NCBI RefSeq assembly: GCF_034440735.1
Contig: NZ_CP140098.1
Coordinates: 3,093,501-3,157,500 of the forward strand
Direction: 5' to 3'
Source: Deinococcus sp. AB2017081
GTDB taxonomy: Bacteria > Deinococcota > Deinococci > Deinococcales > Deinococcaceae
DNA length: 64,000 nt
The notes beneath the pieces were generated by a model. The model did no database searches. It was given only the letters and a program-made list of their open reading frames with translations, and was not told the origin of the DNA. A program made the position numbers and the translations under genes. Below, in pieces: positions 40,439 through 51,319 of this stretch; position 1 is the stretch's first letter; every line of letters begins with the position of its first letter.

Positions 40439-42043
40439 ATGAAGAACCTACTGAACGCACTGAACCCCCTGAACCGCACGCAGACCGAGCGGCTCGACCC
40501 CCGTCAGGTCGCCAACAGCGCGGGCGGCTTCGTGTACGCGCTGTCCGACGAGGCGCGCCTGACCCGCTTCCTGATCCTGGGGACGGACGGCGGCACGTTC
40601 TACGCGACCGAGCGTGGGCACACCCTCCAGGCGACGGAGTTCGTGAAGACCTTCGTGCAGGTGGACGCCGCGCGGGCGCTGGCCGTGACGCTGGACGTGA
40701 TCCGGACGAACCGCGCGCCCAAGGCCGATCCGGCGCTGCTGGTGCTGGCGCTGGTCGCGAAGACCGCGCCGGACGCGGCGGTGCGCAAGGCCGCGTGGGA
40801 CGCGCTGCCGGAGGTGGCGCGCACGGGCACCATGCTGCTGCACTTCCTGGCGTTCGCGGACACGCTGGGCGGCTGGGGTCGCCTGACCCGCCGGGGCGTG
40901 GCGCGCGTGTACGAGGACGTGCCCGTGGAGCGGCTGGCGCTGTGGGCCGTGAAGTACAAGGCCCGTGACGGCTGGAGCCAGGCGGACGCGCTGCGCAAGG
41001 CGCACCCGAAGACCGCGGACGCGGGCCGCAACGCGGTGCTGCGCTTCATGGTGGACGGCGTGCTGCCGGACGTGGGCGACATCAGCGAGCCGGCCCTGCG
41101 CGTGATCGAGGGCCACCTGCTGGCCCAGAGCGTGAGCACCGACCGGGACGCGGCGACCCTGATGCGCGGCTTCGGCCTGCCCATCGAGGCGATCCCGACC
41201 CACCTGCGCGGCGCAGAGGTGTACCGCGCCGCGATGGAGACGAACGGCCTGACGTGGCTGCTGCGCAACCTGGGCAACCTGGGGCGCGTGGGCGTGCTGA
41301 GCGTGAACGACCGCGAGGTCGTGAAGGCTGTCGTGGAGCGTGTGACCGACCCGCAGGCGCTGAAGCGCGGGCGCATCCACCCGCTGGACGCGCTGAAGGC
41401 CCGGCTGGTGTACGCGCAGGGCCGCGGCGTGAAGGGCAAGGGCGAGTGGCTGCCCGTGCCGCGCGTGGTGGACGCGCTGGAGGAGGCATTCTACGCGGCT
41501 TTCGGCACCGTGCGCCCGGCCGGTACCCGTCACCTGCTGGGTCTGGACGTGTCGGGCTCCATGACGATGGGCGCGGTGGGCGGCGTGCCGGGCCTGACGC
41601 CGAACATGGCGGCCGCGGCCATGAGCATGGTGGCGCTGCGCACCGAGCTGGACGCCCTGACGATGGGCTTCGCCCGCGAGTTCCGCCGGCTGGGCATCAC
41701 GCCGAAGGACACGCTGGACGGCGCGATGCGCAAGGCGCAGGACGCCAGCTTCGGCGCGACCGACACCGCCCGCCCGATGCTGTGGGCGGCCGAGCAGGGC
41801 GTGAAGGTCGACACCTTCGTGGTGTACACCGACAACGAGACCTGGGCGGGCAACGTGCACCCGACGGTCGCGCTGGATCGGTACCGCCAGAAGACGGGCA
41901 TCGCCGCACGCCTGATCGTGGTCGGCCTGACCGCCACGAAGTTCACCATCGCCGACCCGAACCGGGCCGACATGCTGGACGTGGTGGGCTTCGACACGGC
42001 GGCCCCGGCGGTGATGACGGACTTCGCGCGGGGTGACGTGTAG
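40439..42043 (+). CDS. rsr: Ro60-related TROVE protein Rsr
   Basis: A 534-aa Ro ring protein. Residues about 15-350 form the helical-repeat TROVE domain (KNLLNALNPLNRTQTERLDP, SAGGFVYALSDEARLTRFLI, LRFMVDGVLPDVGDI). Residues about 360-534 form a vWFA domain with the metal site DVSGSM at 370-375. Rsr binds Y RNAs through the HEAT-like ring and, in D. radiodurans, works with PNPase in RNA decay and stress survival. The SD GAAAGGAGGG supports the ATG. It closes the Y RNA/tRNA array, which makes the upstream Ro-site motifs meaningful. Confidence 0.96.
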   Translation: MKNLLNALNPLNRTQTERLDPRQVANSAGGFVYALSDEARLTRFLILGTDGGTFYATERGHTLQATEFVKTFVQVDAARALAVTLDVIRTNRAPKADPALLVLALVAKTAPDAAVRKAAWDALPEVARTGTMLLHFLAFADTLGGWGRLTRRGVARVYEDVPVERLALWAVKYKARDGWSQADALRKAHPKTADAGRNAVLRFMVDGVLPDVGDISEPALRVIEGHLLAQSVSTDRDAATLMRGFGLPIEAIPTHLRGAEVYRAAMETNGLTWLLRNLGNLGRVGVLSVNDREVVKAVVERVTDPQALKRGRIHPLDALKARLVYAQGRGVKGKGEWLPVPRVVDALEEAFYAAFGTVRPAGTRHLLGLDVSGSMTMGAVGGVPGLTPNMAAAAMSMVALRTELDALTMGFAREFRRLGITPKDTLDGAMRKAQDASFGATDTARPMLWAAEQGVKVDTFVVYTDNETWAGNVHPTVALDRYRQKTGIAARLIVVGLTATKFTIADPNRADMLDVVGFDTAAPAVMTDFARGDV

Positions 42044-42099
42044 GACAGTAGAGGGCAGGGAGCGGAGGGCCACACTCCCGAGCTCTCTGCCCTCTGCTG
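42044..42099. repeat. Inverted heptad element, bidirectional terminator candidate
   Basis: After the rsr stop come GACAGTA-GAGGGCA-GGGAGCG units. The opposite strand shows GACAGCA-GAGGGCA-GAGAGC after the convergent acetamidase stop. The two arms pair over about 20 bp, so one hairpin can end both genes. Confidence 0.65.
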
Positions 42100-43083
42100 T
42101 CAACTCTCCTCGAAGATGTCCAGCGGCAGGAACGCGCTCACGGTGTAGTTGGGCGCGTCAACGATCTGGGAGATCTTCAGATCGACGCACGCGCTGGCGA
42201 GCACGTACGCCTGCTCCAGGCTCAGGCCGCGGGCCTCCAGGCGGCGCAGCAGGGCGCGCAGGGCGGTGCGGGCGGCGGTCATCAGGTCGGGGTCGTGGCC
42301 GGTGGTGACGTGCCACTGCCGGCTGCTGCCGCCGTGGGTGGGCGTGGTGAACTCCGGGGTGGTGAGTCCGGCGCGTTTCTCGACGGTCACGCGCACGGTG
42401 ATCCGGCCGTCCATCTCGATGCCGGTGCCGGACAGCTCACCGTCGCCCTGCGCGGCGTGCAGGTCGCCGACGGACAGCAGCGCGCCCGGCACCTCCACGG
42501 GCAGGGACAGGGTCGCGCCGGCCACGAGCTGCCGGATGTCCATGTTCCCGCCCACGTGCCGGGGCGGCGGGGTGGGGTGCGGGCCGGGCGCACCGGGGGC
42601 CACGCCGATCACGCCGGGAAACGGGGCGAGGGGCACGCGGATGCCCGGCAGGAAGTCCGTGTGCGTGCCGGCGCGCAGATCCCAGAAGTGCGTGTACGCC
42701 GTCAGGCCCTCGGCCCCCAGCGCGGCGTCCAGCAGGCCGATCCCGTCGGGGCGGCAGCCCGTCCAGCCCCACGCGGCCGGCTCGACGCTCAGGAGTTCCA
42801 CGACCAGCGCGTCGCCGGGCTGCGCACCCTCCACGCAGACCGGGCCGGTCAGGGGGTGCCCGCGCGGGCCAGGGCGCGGGGAGCGCAGGCTGGCGGCGAT
42901 CACGCCCGCCAGCGCGGCGGGCGGCGTGAGGTCACCGGTCGCCACCCGTCTCGCCACGCCGCCGTCGGAGGCGTCCAGGGTGTCCAGCGTGACCGTGTCG
43001 CCGGGCCGGATCGTCAGCGCGGGGGGCAGCGAGTTGTCCCAGACGGTGTGGATGTGCTCGGCGCTCAGGTGGTGGTCGGCCAT
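42100..43083 (-). CDS. Acetamidase/formamidase-family protein
   Basis: A 327-aa protein of the FmdA_AmdA family: VWDNSLPPALTIRPGDTVTLDTLDA, HPLTGPVCVEGAQPGDALVVELL, GGNMDIRQLVAGATLSLPVEVPGALLSVGDLHAAQGDGELSGTGIE are the conserved blocks. It hydrolyses small amides such as formamide or acetamide to ammonia and acid; which amide is unknown. The ATG at 43083 gives the normal start MADHHLSAEHIHTVWDN. Convergent with rsr through a shared heptad hairpin. Confidence 0.88.
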   Translation of the reverse strand: MADHHLSAEHIHTVWDNSLPPALTIRPGDTVTLDTLDASDGGVARRVATGDLTPPAALAGVIAASLRSPRPGPRGHPLTGPVCVEGAQPGDALVVELLSVEPAAWGWTGCRPDGIGLLDAALGAEGLTAYTHFWDLRAGTHTDFLPGIRVPLAPFPGVIGVAPGAPGPHPTPPPRHVGGNMDIRQLVAGATLSLPVEVPGALLSVGDLHAAQGDGELSGTGIEMDGRITVRVTVEKRAGLTTPEFTTPTHGGSSRQWHVTTGHDPDLMTAARTALRALLRRLEARGLSLEQAYVLASACVDLKISQIVDAPNYTVSAFLPLDIFEES

Positions 43084-43146
43084 GACCCACACGCTAACGG
43101 ACACGCCCCGGACGGCTGATGTCCGGGGCGTGAAGGGCGGGAGAGC

Positions 43147-44874
<1,728 letters not shown>

Positions 44875-44981
44875 GACCGTTCCATCCTACCGTACCGGCT
44901 GTCATGCTTTGATGTTGCCCCACGCCGCCGCCCGCCGACGCTGGACACGTGCGGCCACGGCCCCTCTGCTAGCCTTGCCGG

Positions 44982-46286
44982 ATGCTGGATCCACGCTCCG
45001 TTCCCTTCGCGGCCACCGTCCATCCACAGGCGCGTCCGGCGCTGAGGCTGACCTGGGATTCCCGTGAGGCCAACGCGGAGACGGCCTTCGTGGCCCTGCC
45101 GGGCGAGCGCATGCACGGCAACACCTTCGTGCAGCAGGCCCTGGATGCCGGGGCCCCGTTCGTCCTGACCGATCTGGACGTGCCCCGGGCGCTGCGGGTG
45201 CCGGATGCGCATGCAGCACTCTTCGCATGGGCACGCGCCGAACGCGCCCACAGCCCGCTGGTCGTGGGGATCACCGGGAGCGCCGGCAAGACCACCGCGA
45301 AGGCCTACGTGGCGGCGGCGCTGGACGCCCACTCGATGCCGGTCTACAACACCATGCCGGCCATCGCGTGCTTCCTGGTGCAGTTCGGTCGCAGCAACCG
45401 GCCCCTGGTCGTCGAGATGGGCATCGACCGCATCGGCGAGATGGCCGAGCTGGTGGATCTCGTGCAGCCGGACGTGGGCGTGGTCACGACCGTCGCGCCC
45501 GCCCATCTGGAGCAGCTGGGCAGCGTCGAGACCATCGCCCGCGAGAAGGGCGTGATCCTGCAGGGGCGGCGGGGGATGGTGGGGTCGCAGGCGGCGGCGT
45601 TCTATCCGGGCGTGGCGACCTACGGCTTCGGCGAGGCCCAGACGTACCGGGGCGAGAACCTGACCATCACGCCGGAGGCAGCCCGATTCTCGTTCCGGGG
45701 CATCCGGGTGCTGCTGCCGCTGGCGTCCCGCGTTCAGGCCGAGGCGGCGGTGCTGGGGCTGCGGCTCGCCCAGGAACACGGTCTGGCGCTGGCCGACGCG
45801 GCGGTGCGCCTGACCACGGTGCGGGTGCCCGGCGGCCGGTACCGCGTGCTGCCGGGCCGCTACACGGTCATCGACGACGCCTACAACGCCTCGCCCGTGG
45901 CAGTGGAGGCCGCGCTGGACGCCCTGCAGGGCTTCGCCGGGCGGCGCATCAGCGTGCTGGGCCGCATGCTGGAACTGGGCGACACCGAACGCGAGCTGCA
46001 CGCGCAGGTGGGGGCGCTGGCGCGAGCACGGGCCGACGTGACCTACGGTGTCGGGGCCTTCGCGGCCGAGCTGGGCGACCGGGCGTATCCGACCGTGCCC
46101 GCGTTGCTGGATGCCCTGCTGACCGACGTGCAGGACGGCGACGTGGTGCTGGTCAAGGCCAGCCGGGGTATCTCGTGGACGCCCGAGAAGCGGGCACAGG
46201 AGGGCGTGGGCCTGGACGTGGTCGTGGAGGCGCTGCGCCGGGCTCGGGACGGCGCGGCTCCGGTCGCCGTACCACCGTCCCCCTGA
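44982..46286 (+). CDS. murF: UDP-N-acetylmuramoyl-tripeptide--D-alanyl-D-alanine ligase
   Basis: A 434-aa Mur ligase. The N-terminal domain contains LTWDSREANAETAFVALPGERMHGN, the P-loop VGITGSAGKTTAK is near residue 88, the central domain has VEMGIDRIGEMAELVDLVQPDVGVVTTVAPAHLE, and the C-terminal domain has YTVIDDAYNASPVAVEAAL and VLGRMLELGDTE. It adds D-Ala-D-Ala to the peptidoglycan precursor. TAGCCT ends 6 nt before the ATG (leaderless type). It stands apart from a dcw cluster. Confidence 0.93.
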   Translation: MLDPRSVPFAATVHPQARPALRLTWDSREANAETAFVALPGERMHGNTFVQQALDAGAPFVLTDLDVPRALRVPDAHAALFAWARAERAHSPLVVGITGSAGKTTAKAYVAAALDAHSMPVYNTMPAIACFLVQFGRSNRPLVVEMGIDRIGEMAELVDLVQPDVGVVTTVAPAHLEQLGSVETIAREKGVILQGRRGMVGSQAAAFYPGVATYGFGEAQTYRGENLTITPEAARFSFRGIRVLLPLASRVQAEAAVLGLRLAQEHGLALADAAVRLTTVRVPGGRYRVLPGRYTVIDDAYNASPVAVEAALDALQGFAGRRISVLGRMLELGDTERELHAQVGALARARADVTYGVGAFAAELGDRAYPTVPALLDALLTDVQDGDVVLVKASRGISWTPEKRAQEGVGLDVVVEALRRARDGAAPVAVPPSP

Positions 46287-46340
46287 CCCCTGGCCGCCAG
46301 ACTCATGCCCCTCAGGCGGAGTGCGGCGACACTGAACGGC

Positions 46341-47066
46341 ATGCGCTCCACCGTCCTGCTGCTGTGTTCCGCCCTGCTGGCCGCGTGTGCGCCGACGACG
46401 ACGTCTGGCCGGAGCGGTGGACTGCGGGCCGCGTTCAGTGATCAGGGCGTGGCCTTCGTGACGGCCGGCCGGGCCTGCGTGGCACGTGCGCCGTCCTACC
46501 GGCCGGTGTGTCCCCGCGTGCCGGCAGCGGTCGATGTCGCGTGGAACGGTGGCGACGCGTGGGCCGCGGTGCCGGGCCTGGGCGTGGTGGTCACGCTGGA
46601 TCGGGCCGCCCGGAGCGTCCCCGTGGGCCGGGTCGTGGCCCTCAGTGCCACCCGCGCCTACCGTGAGGACGGCAGTGCGGTGGGCTACGCCGGCGAAGCG
46701 CTCGGCGGCGTGACCGGCAGGCCGTCGCTGGCGGTGACCGGCGGCAACGGTGCCGACTACGTGCTGCTCGGCGGCTCGCTTGTCCGGGTGCCGGGCGGCC
46801 CAGACCGGTCGCAGACGGCAGGCGAGTTTCTGGTCGTCACGCCCCAGGGCGCCCGGACATCCACCGTGCCGGCCGTGGACACGGCAACCGGCACCTACCG
46901 GCTGTCCGGCGGTCGCCTGGAACGGCTGGATCCGACCGGGCGCGTGGTCTCGGCCACCAGCCATCCGGGAGGCGTGGTCGGGGTGGTCGGCGCGGATCTC
47001 GTGACCGTCACCCCGGCCGGCGAGATCCGGGTCTACACCGAGACCCTGGCCCCCCGGACGCCCTGA
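46341..47066 (+). CDS. Lipoprotein of unknown function
   Basis: A 241-aa protein. The signal MRSTVLLLCSALLAACAPTT carries a lipobox (LAAC). The rest is rich in Gly, Val and Thr with WD/kelch-like strand repeats (VAWNGGDAWAAVPGLGVVVTLDRAARSVPVGRVVAL, GADYVLLGGSLVRVPGG), which suggests a small beta-propeller-like fold. ATG 46341 is preferred to the upstream in-frame ATG because it begins the signal peptide. Follows murF by 54 bp on the same strand. Confidence 0.6.
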   Translation: MRSTVLLLCSALLAACAPTTTSGRSGGLRAAFSDQGVAFVTAGRACVARAPSYRPVCPRVPAAVDVAWNGGDAWAAVPGLGVVVTLDRAARSVPVGRVVALSATRAYREDGSAVGYAGEALGGVTGRPSLAVTGGNGADYVLLGGSLVRVPGGPDRSQTAGEFLVVTPQGARTSTVPAVDTATGTYRLSGGRLERLDPTGRVVSATSHPGGVVGVVGADLVTVTPAGEIRVYTETLAPRTP

Positions 47067-47538
47067 CAGCGGCCGAGCCGATCCAGTGTGGCCGTTCGTG
47101 ATCGGGCGGCCGCGCCACCTTCACCGGATCGCGTGACCGCGTCACCACGGCCACGGCACCCACCGACCTGCGCGGGTTCCATCCGGGGGAACGGCCCCCC
47201 CCGCCGGAGGGCGCGGCAGATGACGGTTCGATCACGCGATCCAGATGAGTGATCATGCAAGGATGGTGGCTCCGAAGTCCATGGAACGGGGCCGCGCTGC
47301 CCGTTCCCAGTCCCACCGCCGGGCAGCGTCGTCCCCGCACCCATGGCGGCACGGAGAGCAGCAAGTGCGCTGGAAACGACGTCTATCACGTGTCAGAGTT
47401 CGGTAAGCGCCGGAGTGGTTGGATGAACCTGCCCATGACCTCCCTGCCCACTGCCCTCCCGACTTGCAGCCATTCCCCCTCTGGGCCATGCCCCGCCAGA
47501 TGAGTGAATGTTAAAATCCGCCCACCTCTGGAGGGAGA
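47067..47538 (+). other. Intergenic region upstream of the pil operon
   Basis: 472 bp without a convincing gene. The only clear signal is at its end: TAAAAT (47512-47517) as a -10 and the SD CTGGAGGGAG before pilM. Short reading frames here look like GC-rich noise. Confidence 0.5.
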
Positions 47539-48717
47539 ATGTCAAGTTTCCTGAACCGTCTAATGAACCCACGGCCCCCGGCGCTCGGAGTCGAGATCGG
47601 CACCAGCGCCATCAAGGTGGTGGCCCTGCGGCCCGGCTCGCCACCCTCCCTGCTGCACGCTGTGATGGTGCCCACGCCCATCGGCTCGATGCGCGACGGG
47701 CTGGTGGTTGAACCTCAGGCCGTCGCGACGGAACTCAAGAATCTCCTCGCGGAGCACCGCATCACCACCAAGTACGCCGTGACCGCCGTGCCCAACCAGT
47801 CGGCGGTCACGCGCAACATCATGGTGCCCAAGATGGACCGCAAGGAGCTCCAGGACGCCATCAAGTGGGAGGCCGAGCGCTACATCCCCTACCCGATCGA
47901 CGATGTCAGCCTGGATTTCGACCTGCTGGACGACCCGGCCACGATTCCCGACGACTCGCAGATGGAGGTCGTGATCGCCGCCGCCCCCACCGAGGCGATC
48001 GCCAGACAGGTCGAGGTGCTGCGGCTCGCGGGGCTGGAGCCCACCATCGTGGACCTCAAGTCCTTCGCGGCGCTGCGCGCGCTGCGCGGGAACCTGCTGG
48101 GCGAGCACCTCACCAAGAGCACCCTGACGGGCAGCAACTACACCGAGGCCGGCGAGGTCGCGCTGGTCATGGAGATCGGCGCGAGCAGCAGCGTGATCAA
48201 CCTCGTGCGCGGCGACCGCGTGCTGCTGACCCGCAACATCAACGTGGCCGCCGACGACTTCACGACGGCGCTGCAGAAGTCCTTCGACCTGGACTTCAGC
48301 GCTGCCGAGGACGTCAAGCTCGGGTACGCCACCGCGACCACCCCCACCGAGGACGAGGAGGACCTCCTGAACTTCGACCTGGCCCGCGAGCAGTACTCCC
48401 CGGCGCGCGTGTTCGAGGTGGTGCGCCCGGTGCTGGGCGACCTGATCACCGAGATCCGCCGCAGCCTGGAGTTCTACCGCGTGCAGAGCGGCGACGTGGT
48501 CATCGACCGGACGTTCCTGGCAGGCGGCGGCGCGAAGCTGCGCGGCCTGGCCGCCGCGATCAGCGACGCGCTGGGCTTCCGGGTGGAGGTCGCCAGCCCG
48601 TGGCTGACCGTGCAGACCGATCAGGCGAACGTGGACACCGGCTACCTCCAGACCAACGCGCCGGAGTTCACGGTGCCGCTGGGGCTGGCGCTGCGGGGGG
48701 TGAACAGCCGTGGTTGA
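47539..48717 (+). CDS. pilM: Type IV pilus assembly protein PilM
   Basis: A 392-aa actin-like ATPase: ALGVEIGTSAIKVVAL (phosphate 1), EVALVMEIGASSSVINLVRGDRVLLTRNI (phosphate 2), and IDRTFLAGGGAKLRGLAAAI (adenosine motif). It sits on the cytoplasmic side and binds the N-terminal tail of PilN. The SD CTGGAGGGAGA precedes the ATG. It overlaps pilN by 8 nt and is the first of five coupled genes (pilM-N-O-P/W-Q), the Thermus-Deinococcus order needed for pili and DNA uptake. Confidence 0.95.
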   Translation: MSSFLNRLMNPRPPALGVEIGTSAIKVVALRPGSPPSLLHAVMVPTPIGSMRDGLVVEPQAVATELKNLLAEHRITTKYAVTAVPNQSAVTRNIMVPKMDRKELQDAIKWEAERYIPYPIDDVSLDFDLLDDPATIPDDSQMEVVIAAAPTEAIARQVEVLRLAGLEPTIVDLKSFAALRALRGNLLGEHLTKSTLTGSNYTEAGEVALVMEIGASSSVINLVRGDRVLLTRNINVAADDFTTALQKSFDLDFSAAEDVKLGYATATTPTEDEEDLLNFDLAREQYSPARVFEVVRPVLGDLITEIRRSLEFYRVQSGDVVIDRTFLAGGGAKLRGLAAAISDALGFRVEVASPWLTVQTDQANVDTGYLQTNAPEFTVPLGLALRGVNSRG

Positions 48718-49450
48718 GATCAACCTGCTGCCCCAGCAGTACCGCACCCAGTCCGAACCCAGCGCGTGGCGCTTTGCCATGTACGCCCTGGCCCCCCTGA
48801 CGGTGGCCGCGATCCTGATTCCCGAGGTGGTCACCGCGACCCGCGTGGGCGACCTGAACAAGCAGATCGACGCCCTGAACGGCGACGTGGCGGCCCTGAC
48901 GCCGGCCAAGGCGGAATATGACCGGCTGATGGCCGAGAAGCGCGACCTGGATCAGGTCACGTCGATCGCCACGCAGCTCAAGGCCACCAAGACGTACTGG
49001 ATCAACGACCTCGCGGCCTTCAGCTCGCAGCTGCCCAGCGCGGCCGGCGTGGCGGTCAAGAGCATGACCATGCGTCCCATGGAGCCCAGCGCCCTGACCA
49101 CGCTGCAGCAGAGCGGCATCTACCTGGGCAAGAACGTCGTGCGCGAGATCGACGTGACCGGCGTGGCGAGCAGCCAGCAGGCGGTCGTGAACTTCCTGCG
49201 CACCTTCGAGAGCGATCCCGGCTTCGGCGTGAACTTCAAGACCCTGCAGAGCGACCAGACGTCCAACGAGTACAGCTTCACCGCGACGGTCGGCGTGGTC
49301 GCGCCGACGGCCAGCGCCACGCCCGCCGATCCGTCGGCTCCGGCCGGTACGCCCCAGGCCCCACCGGCCGCGCCCGCCGGCAGCGTGCCCGACACCTCCG
49401 GCCCGACCAGCAGCGTGCCCAGTGGCCAGGGAGGACGCGATGTCAACTAA
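48710..49450 (+). CDS. pilN: Type IV pilus assembly protein PilN
   Basis: A 246-aa inner-membrane protein. The cytoplasmic tail EINLLPQQYR is the conserved PilM-binding motif. One transmembrane helix (FAMYALAPLTVAAILIPEVV) is followed by a coiled coil (LNKQIDALNGDVAALTPAKAEY) and a periplasmic ferredoxin-like domain, ending in a Pro/Ala/Ser-rich tail. GTG start inside the pilM end. It overlaps pilO by 11 nt. It forms a dimer with PilO. Confidence 0.92.
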   Translation: MVEINLLPQQYRTQSEPSAWRFAMYALAPLTVAAILIPEVVTATRVGDLNKQIDALNGDVAALTPAKAEYDRLMAEKRDLDQVTSIATQLKATKTYWINDLAAFSSQLPSAAGVAVKSMTMRPMEPSALTTLQQSGIYLGKNVVREIDVTGVASSQQAVVNFLRTFESDPGFGVNFKTLQSDQTSNEYSFTATVGVVAPTASATPADPSAPAGTPQAPPAAPAGSVPDTSGPTSSVPSGQGGRDVN

Positions 49451-50078
49451 GCTCTCGCCCCGCAACCTGTTCCTGGTGGTGCTGGCCGGGTGCATCCTGC
49501 TGATCGGGCTGTGGTACATGCTGCGCTTCCAGCCCCGCCAGGCCCAGATCACGGACCTGGGCGGCCAGCTGGACACGCTCAATACGCAGGTGGCCACGCT
49601 GCGTACGTCGGCCGCGCGGCTTCCTGCCCTGCGCACCGAGGTCGAGACCATGCGCGTGGATCGTGAGAAGTTCCTGGCCGCCCTCCCGAGCGCCGCGAAC
49701 TTCGGGCCGGTGCTCGATGAGCTGCGCGTGACCACGGCCGCGACCGGCGCACGCATGAACAACTTCTCGGTCCAGACCGGGACTGTGGCGAACCTGCCCG
49801 GCGGCGTGCGGCCGCTGAACCTCACGGTCGGCATCACCGGGAAGTTCTCGCAGGTGTTCCAGACACTGCGGGCCATTGAGACCATGGGCCGGTTCACGAC
49901 GGTCAGCAACGTGTCGCTCCAGCTGCCGACCGCCACCTCCTTCGATCCTGATCTCGAGGGCTCACTGGGCATGACCGTCTACACCTTCGATCCGGCACAG
50001 GCGGCGGCCCAGGCTGGAGCCACGCCGGACGCGCCCGCCGCGCCGAGCGCCCCGCCCGCTTCAGGAGGCACCCAGTGA
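49440..50078 (+). CDS. pilO: Type IV pilus assembly protein PilO
   Basis: A 212-aa protein. One N-terminal transmembrane helix (LFLVVLAGCILLIGLWYML), a coiled coil (TDLGGQLDTLNTQVATLRTSAARLPALRTEVETM) and a ferredoxin-like periplasmic domain (VLDELRVTTAATGARMNNFS...GKFSQVFQTLRAIETMGRF) match PilO. It partners PilN and links to the next protein. The SD CAGGGAGG supports ATG 49440. The stop overlaps the next start (GTGA). Confidence 0.92.
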   Translation: MSTKLSPRNLFLVVLAGCILLIGLWYMLRFQPRQAQITDLGGQLDTLNTQVATLRTSAARLPALRTEVETMRVDREKFLAALPSAANFGPVLDELRVTTAATGARMNNFSVQTGTVANLPGGVRPLNLTVGITGKFSQVFQTLRAIETMGRFTTVSNVSLQLPTATSFDPDLEGSLGMTVYTFDPAQAAAQAGATPDAPAAPSAPPASGGTQ

Positions 50079-51316
50079 CGCGTGCGCCCGTCAACCTGTC
50101 CCGCGAGATGAAGCTGCTGCTGCTGCTGCTGCTGATGGTCGGCCTGATCGGCCTGTGGTATGTCCTCACCAACAAGCCGGCGACCACGGAGCTGTCCCAG
50201 CAGCCCCCGGCGACCGGCACCGCCGGCACCGGCGGCGGCACCACGCCGGCCACCGGCGGCACCGATGTCGGCAATCCGGATGCCGTGCCGGTCGCCACGC
50301 CGGACACCGCATCGCCGGACGCGTCCGGCCCGGCCCTGGACGTCCAGCCGGACAGCCAGGTGCAGGTAGAGACCATTCCTCCCTTCCCCACCGACGACGT
50401 GGTCACCGAGACCCCGGCCCCCGAACCCGTGGTGCCCGACGGGATCAACCCGGACGGCGTGATCGCCGCCACCCCCGGCATCAATCCCTTCAAACCGCTC
50501 AGCCTGGATCAGAGCGCCACCGCCGCCACGAACACACGGCCCAGCACGCCCGCGCCGGTGTCGACGACAGACGGCGCAGTGACGGCGAGCGTTCCGGCCC
50601 GTCCGGTCGCCCCCCAGGTGGACTCGCTCGGTCAGGGCGGCGGCGCCCTGGGCCTGAGTCCGATCCCCGGCGCGGCTGGCAGTGTGGACGTGGAGTCCGG
50701 CAGCGTCAGCGGCGGCGCGCTCCCGGTTCCGGTCATTCCCGGCGCCGACGGCAGTGCCGGTACCGCCGCCACGCCGGTGGTCGTGCCGGTCACCCCGAAC
50801 GGACAGGAATCCGGCAGCGCTGTGGTGGCCGGGCAGAACCCGACCGGAACGGTCGTCCTGACGCCGCCGGCCCCGGTCAAACCGCCGGTCGTCGGCATGA
50901 CCGTGCCGGGCACCGTGACCCGACTGCCGGATGCTGCTCCCGCCGCCACCCCGTCCGGCGCCACTCAGGGCGCGGCCGGCGCCACCACCAGCGGTTCAGG
51001 GCTCACGGCGACCGCGGTGCCCACGCCGAGCACGCCACAGCTCATCCGGGAACTCGGGGCGGGCTCCACCGGCACCGGCCCGGTCACGGCGACCAGCGCC
51101 CTCGACCGGTACGTGAGCGACCAGAACCTCGTGTTCAACGCCGTGGTGCTGGGTCCGATCAACACGGCCATCTTCCGCAGCAAGGCCGGGTACGTGGTGG
51201 TCGCGAGCGGCCAGCCCCTGCCGGACTCGAACGTCACGGTGGGCACTGTCACCGCGACCAGCGCCACCCTGAACCTCGGCACCGAATCGACGACTCTTGA
51301 ACTGGACAAAAGGTGA
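50075..51316 (+). CDS. Pilus assembly protein in the pilP/pilW position
   Basis: A 413-aa protein. A short cytoplasmic tail and one transmembrane helix (LLLLLLLMVGLIGLWYVL) are followed by about 250 residues of Thr/Pro/Ala/Gly/Asp low-complexity sequence and a C-terminal domain (LDRYVSDQNLVFNAVVLGPINTAIFRSKAGYVVVASGQPL, near residues 340-413) that resembles the PilP-type beta fold. In Thermus the gene here is pilW; in proteobacteria pilP. It probably bridges PilN/O to the secretin. Exact name not certain. Confidence 0.75.
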   Translation: MTRAPVNLSREMKLLLLLLLMVGLIGLWYVLTNKPATTELSQQPPATGTAGTGGGTTPATGGTDVGNPDAVPVATPDTASPDASGPALDVQPDSQVQVETIPPFPTDDVVTETPAPEPVVPDGINPDGVIAATPGINPFKPLSLDQSATAATNTRPSTPAPVSTTDGAVTASVPARPVAPQVDSLGQGGGALGLSPIPGAAGSVDVESGSVSGGALPVPVIPGADGSAGTAATPVVVPVTPNGQESGSAVVAGQNPTGTVVLTPPAPVKPPVVGMTVPGTVTRLPDAAPAATPSGATQGAAGATTSGSGLTATAVPTPSTPQLIRELGAGSTGTGPVTATSALDRYVSDQNLVFNAVVLGPINTAIFRSKAGYVVVASGQPLPDSNVTVGTVTATSATLNLGTESTTLELDKR

Positions 51317-51319
51317 GCC

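Noticed and set aside
37614..42043. Prophage or integrated element carrying the tRNA array
   Set aside because: No integrase, phage structural gene or att-type direct repeat was seen around the array. Lateral origin remains possible but has no direct support here.
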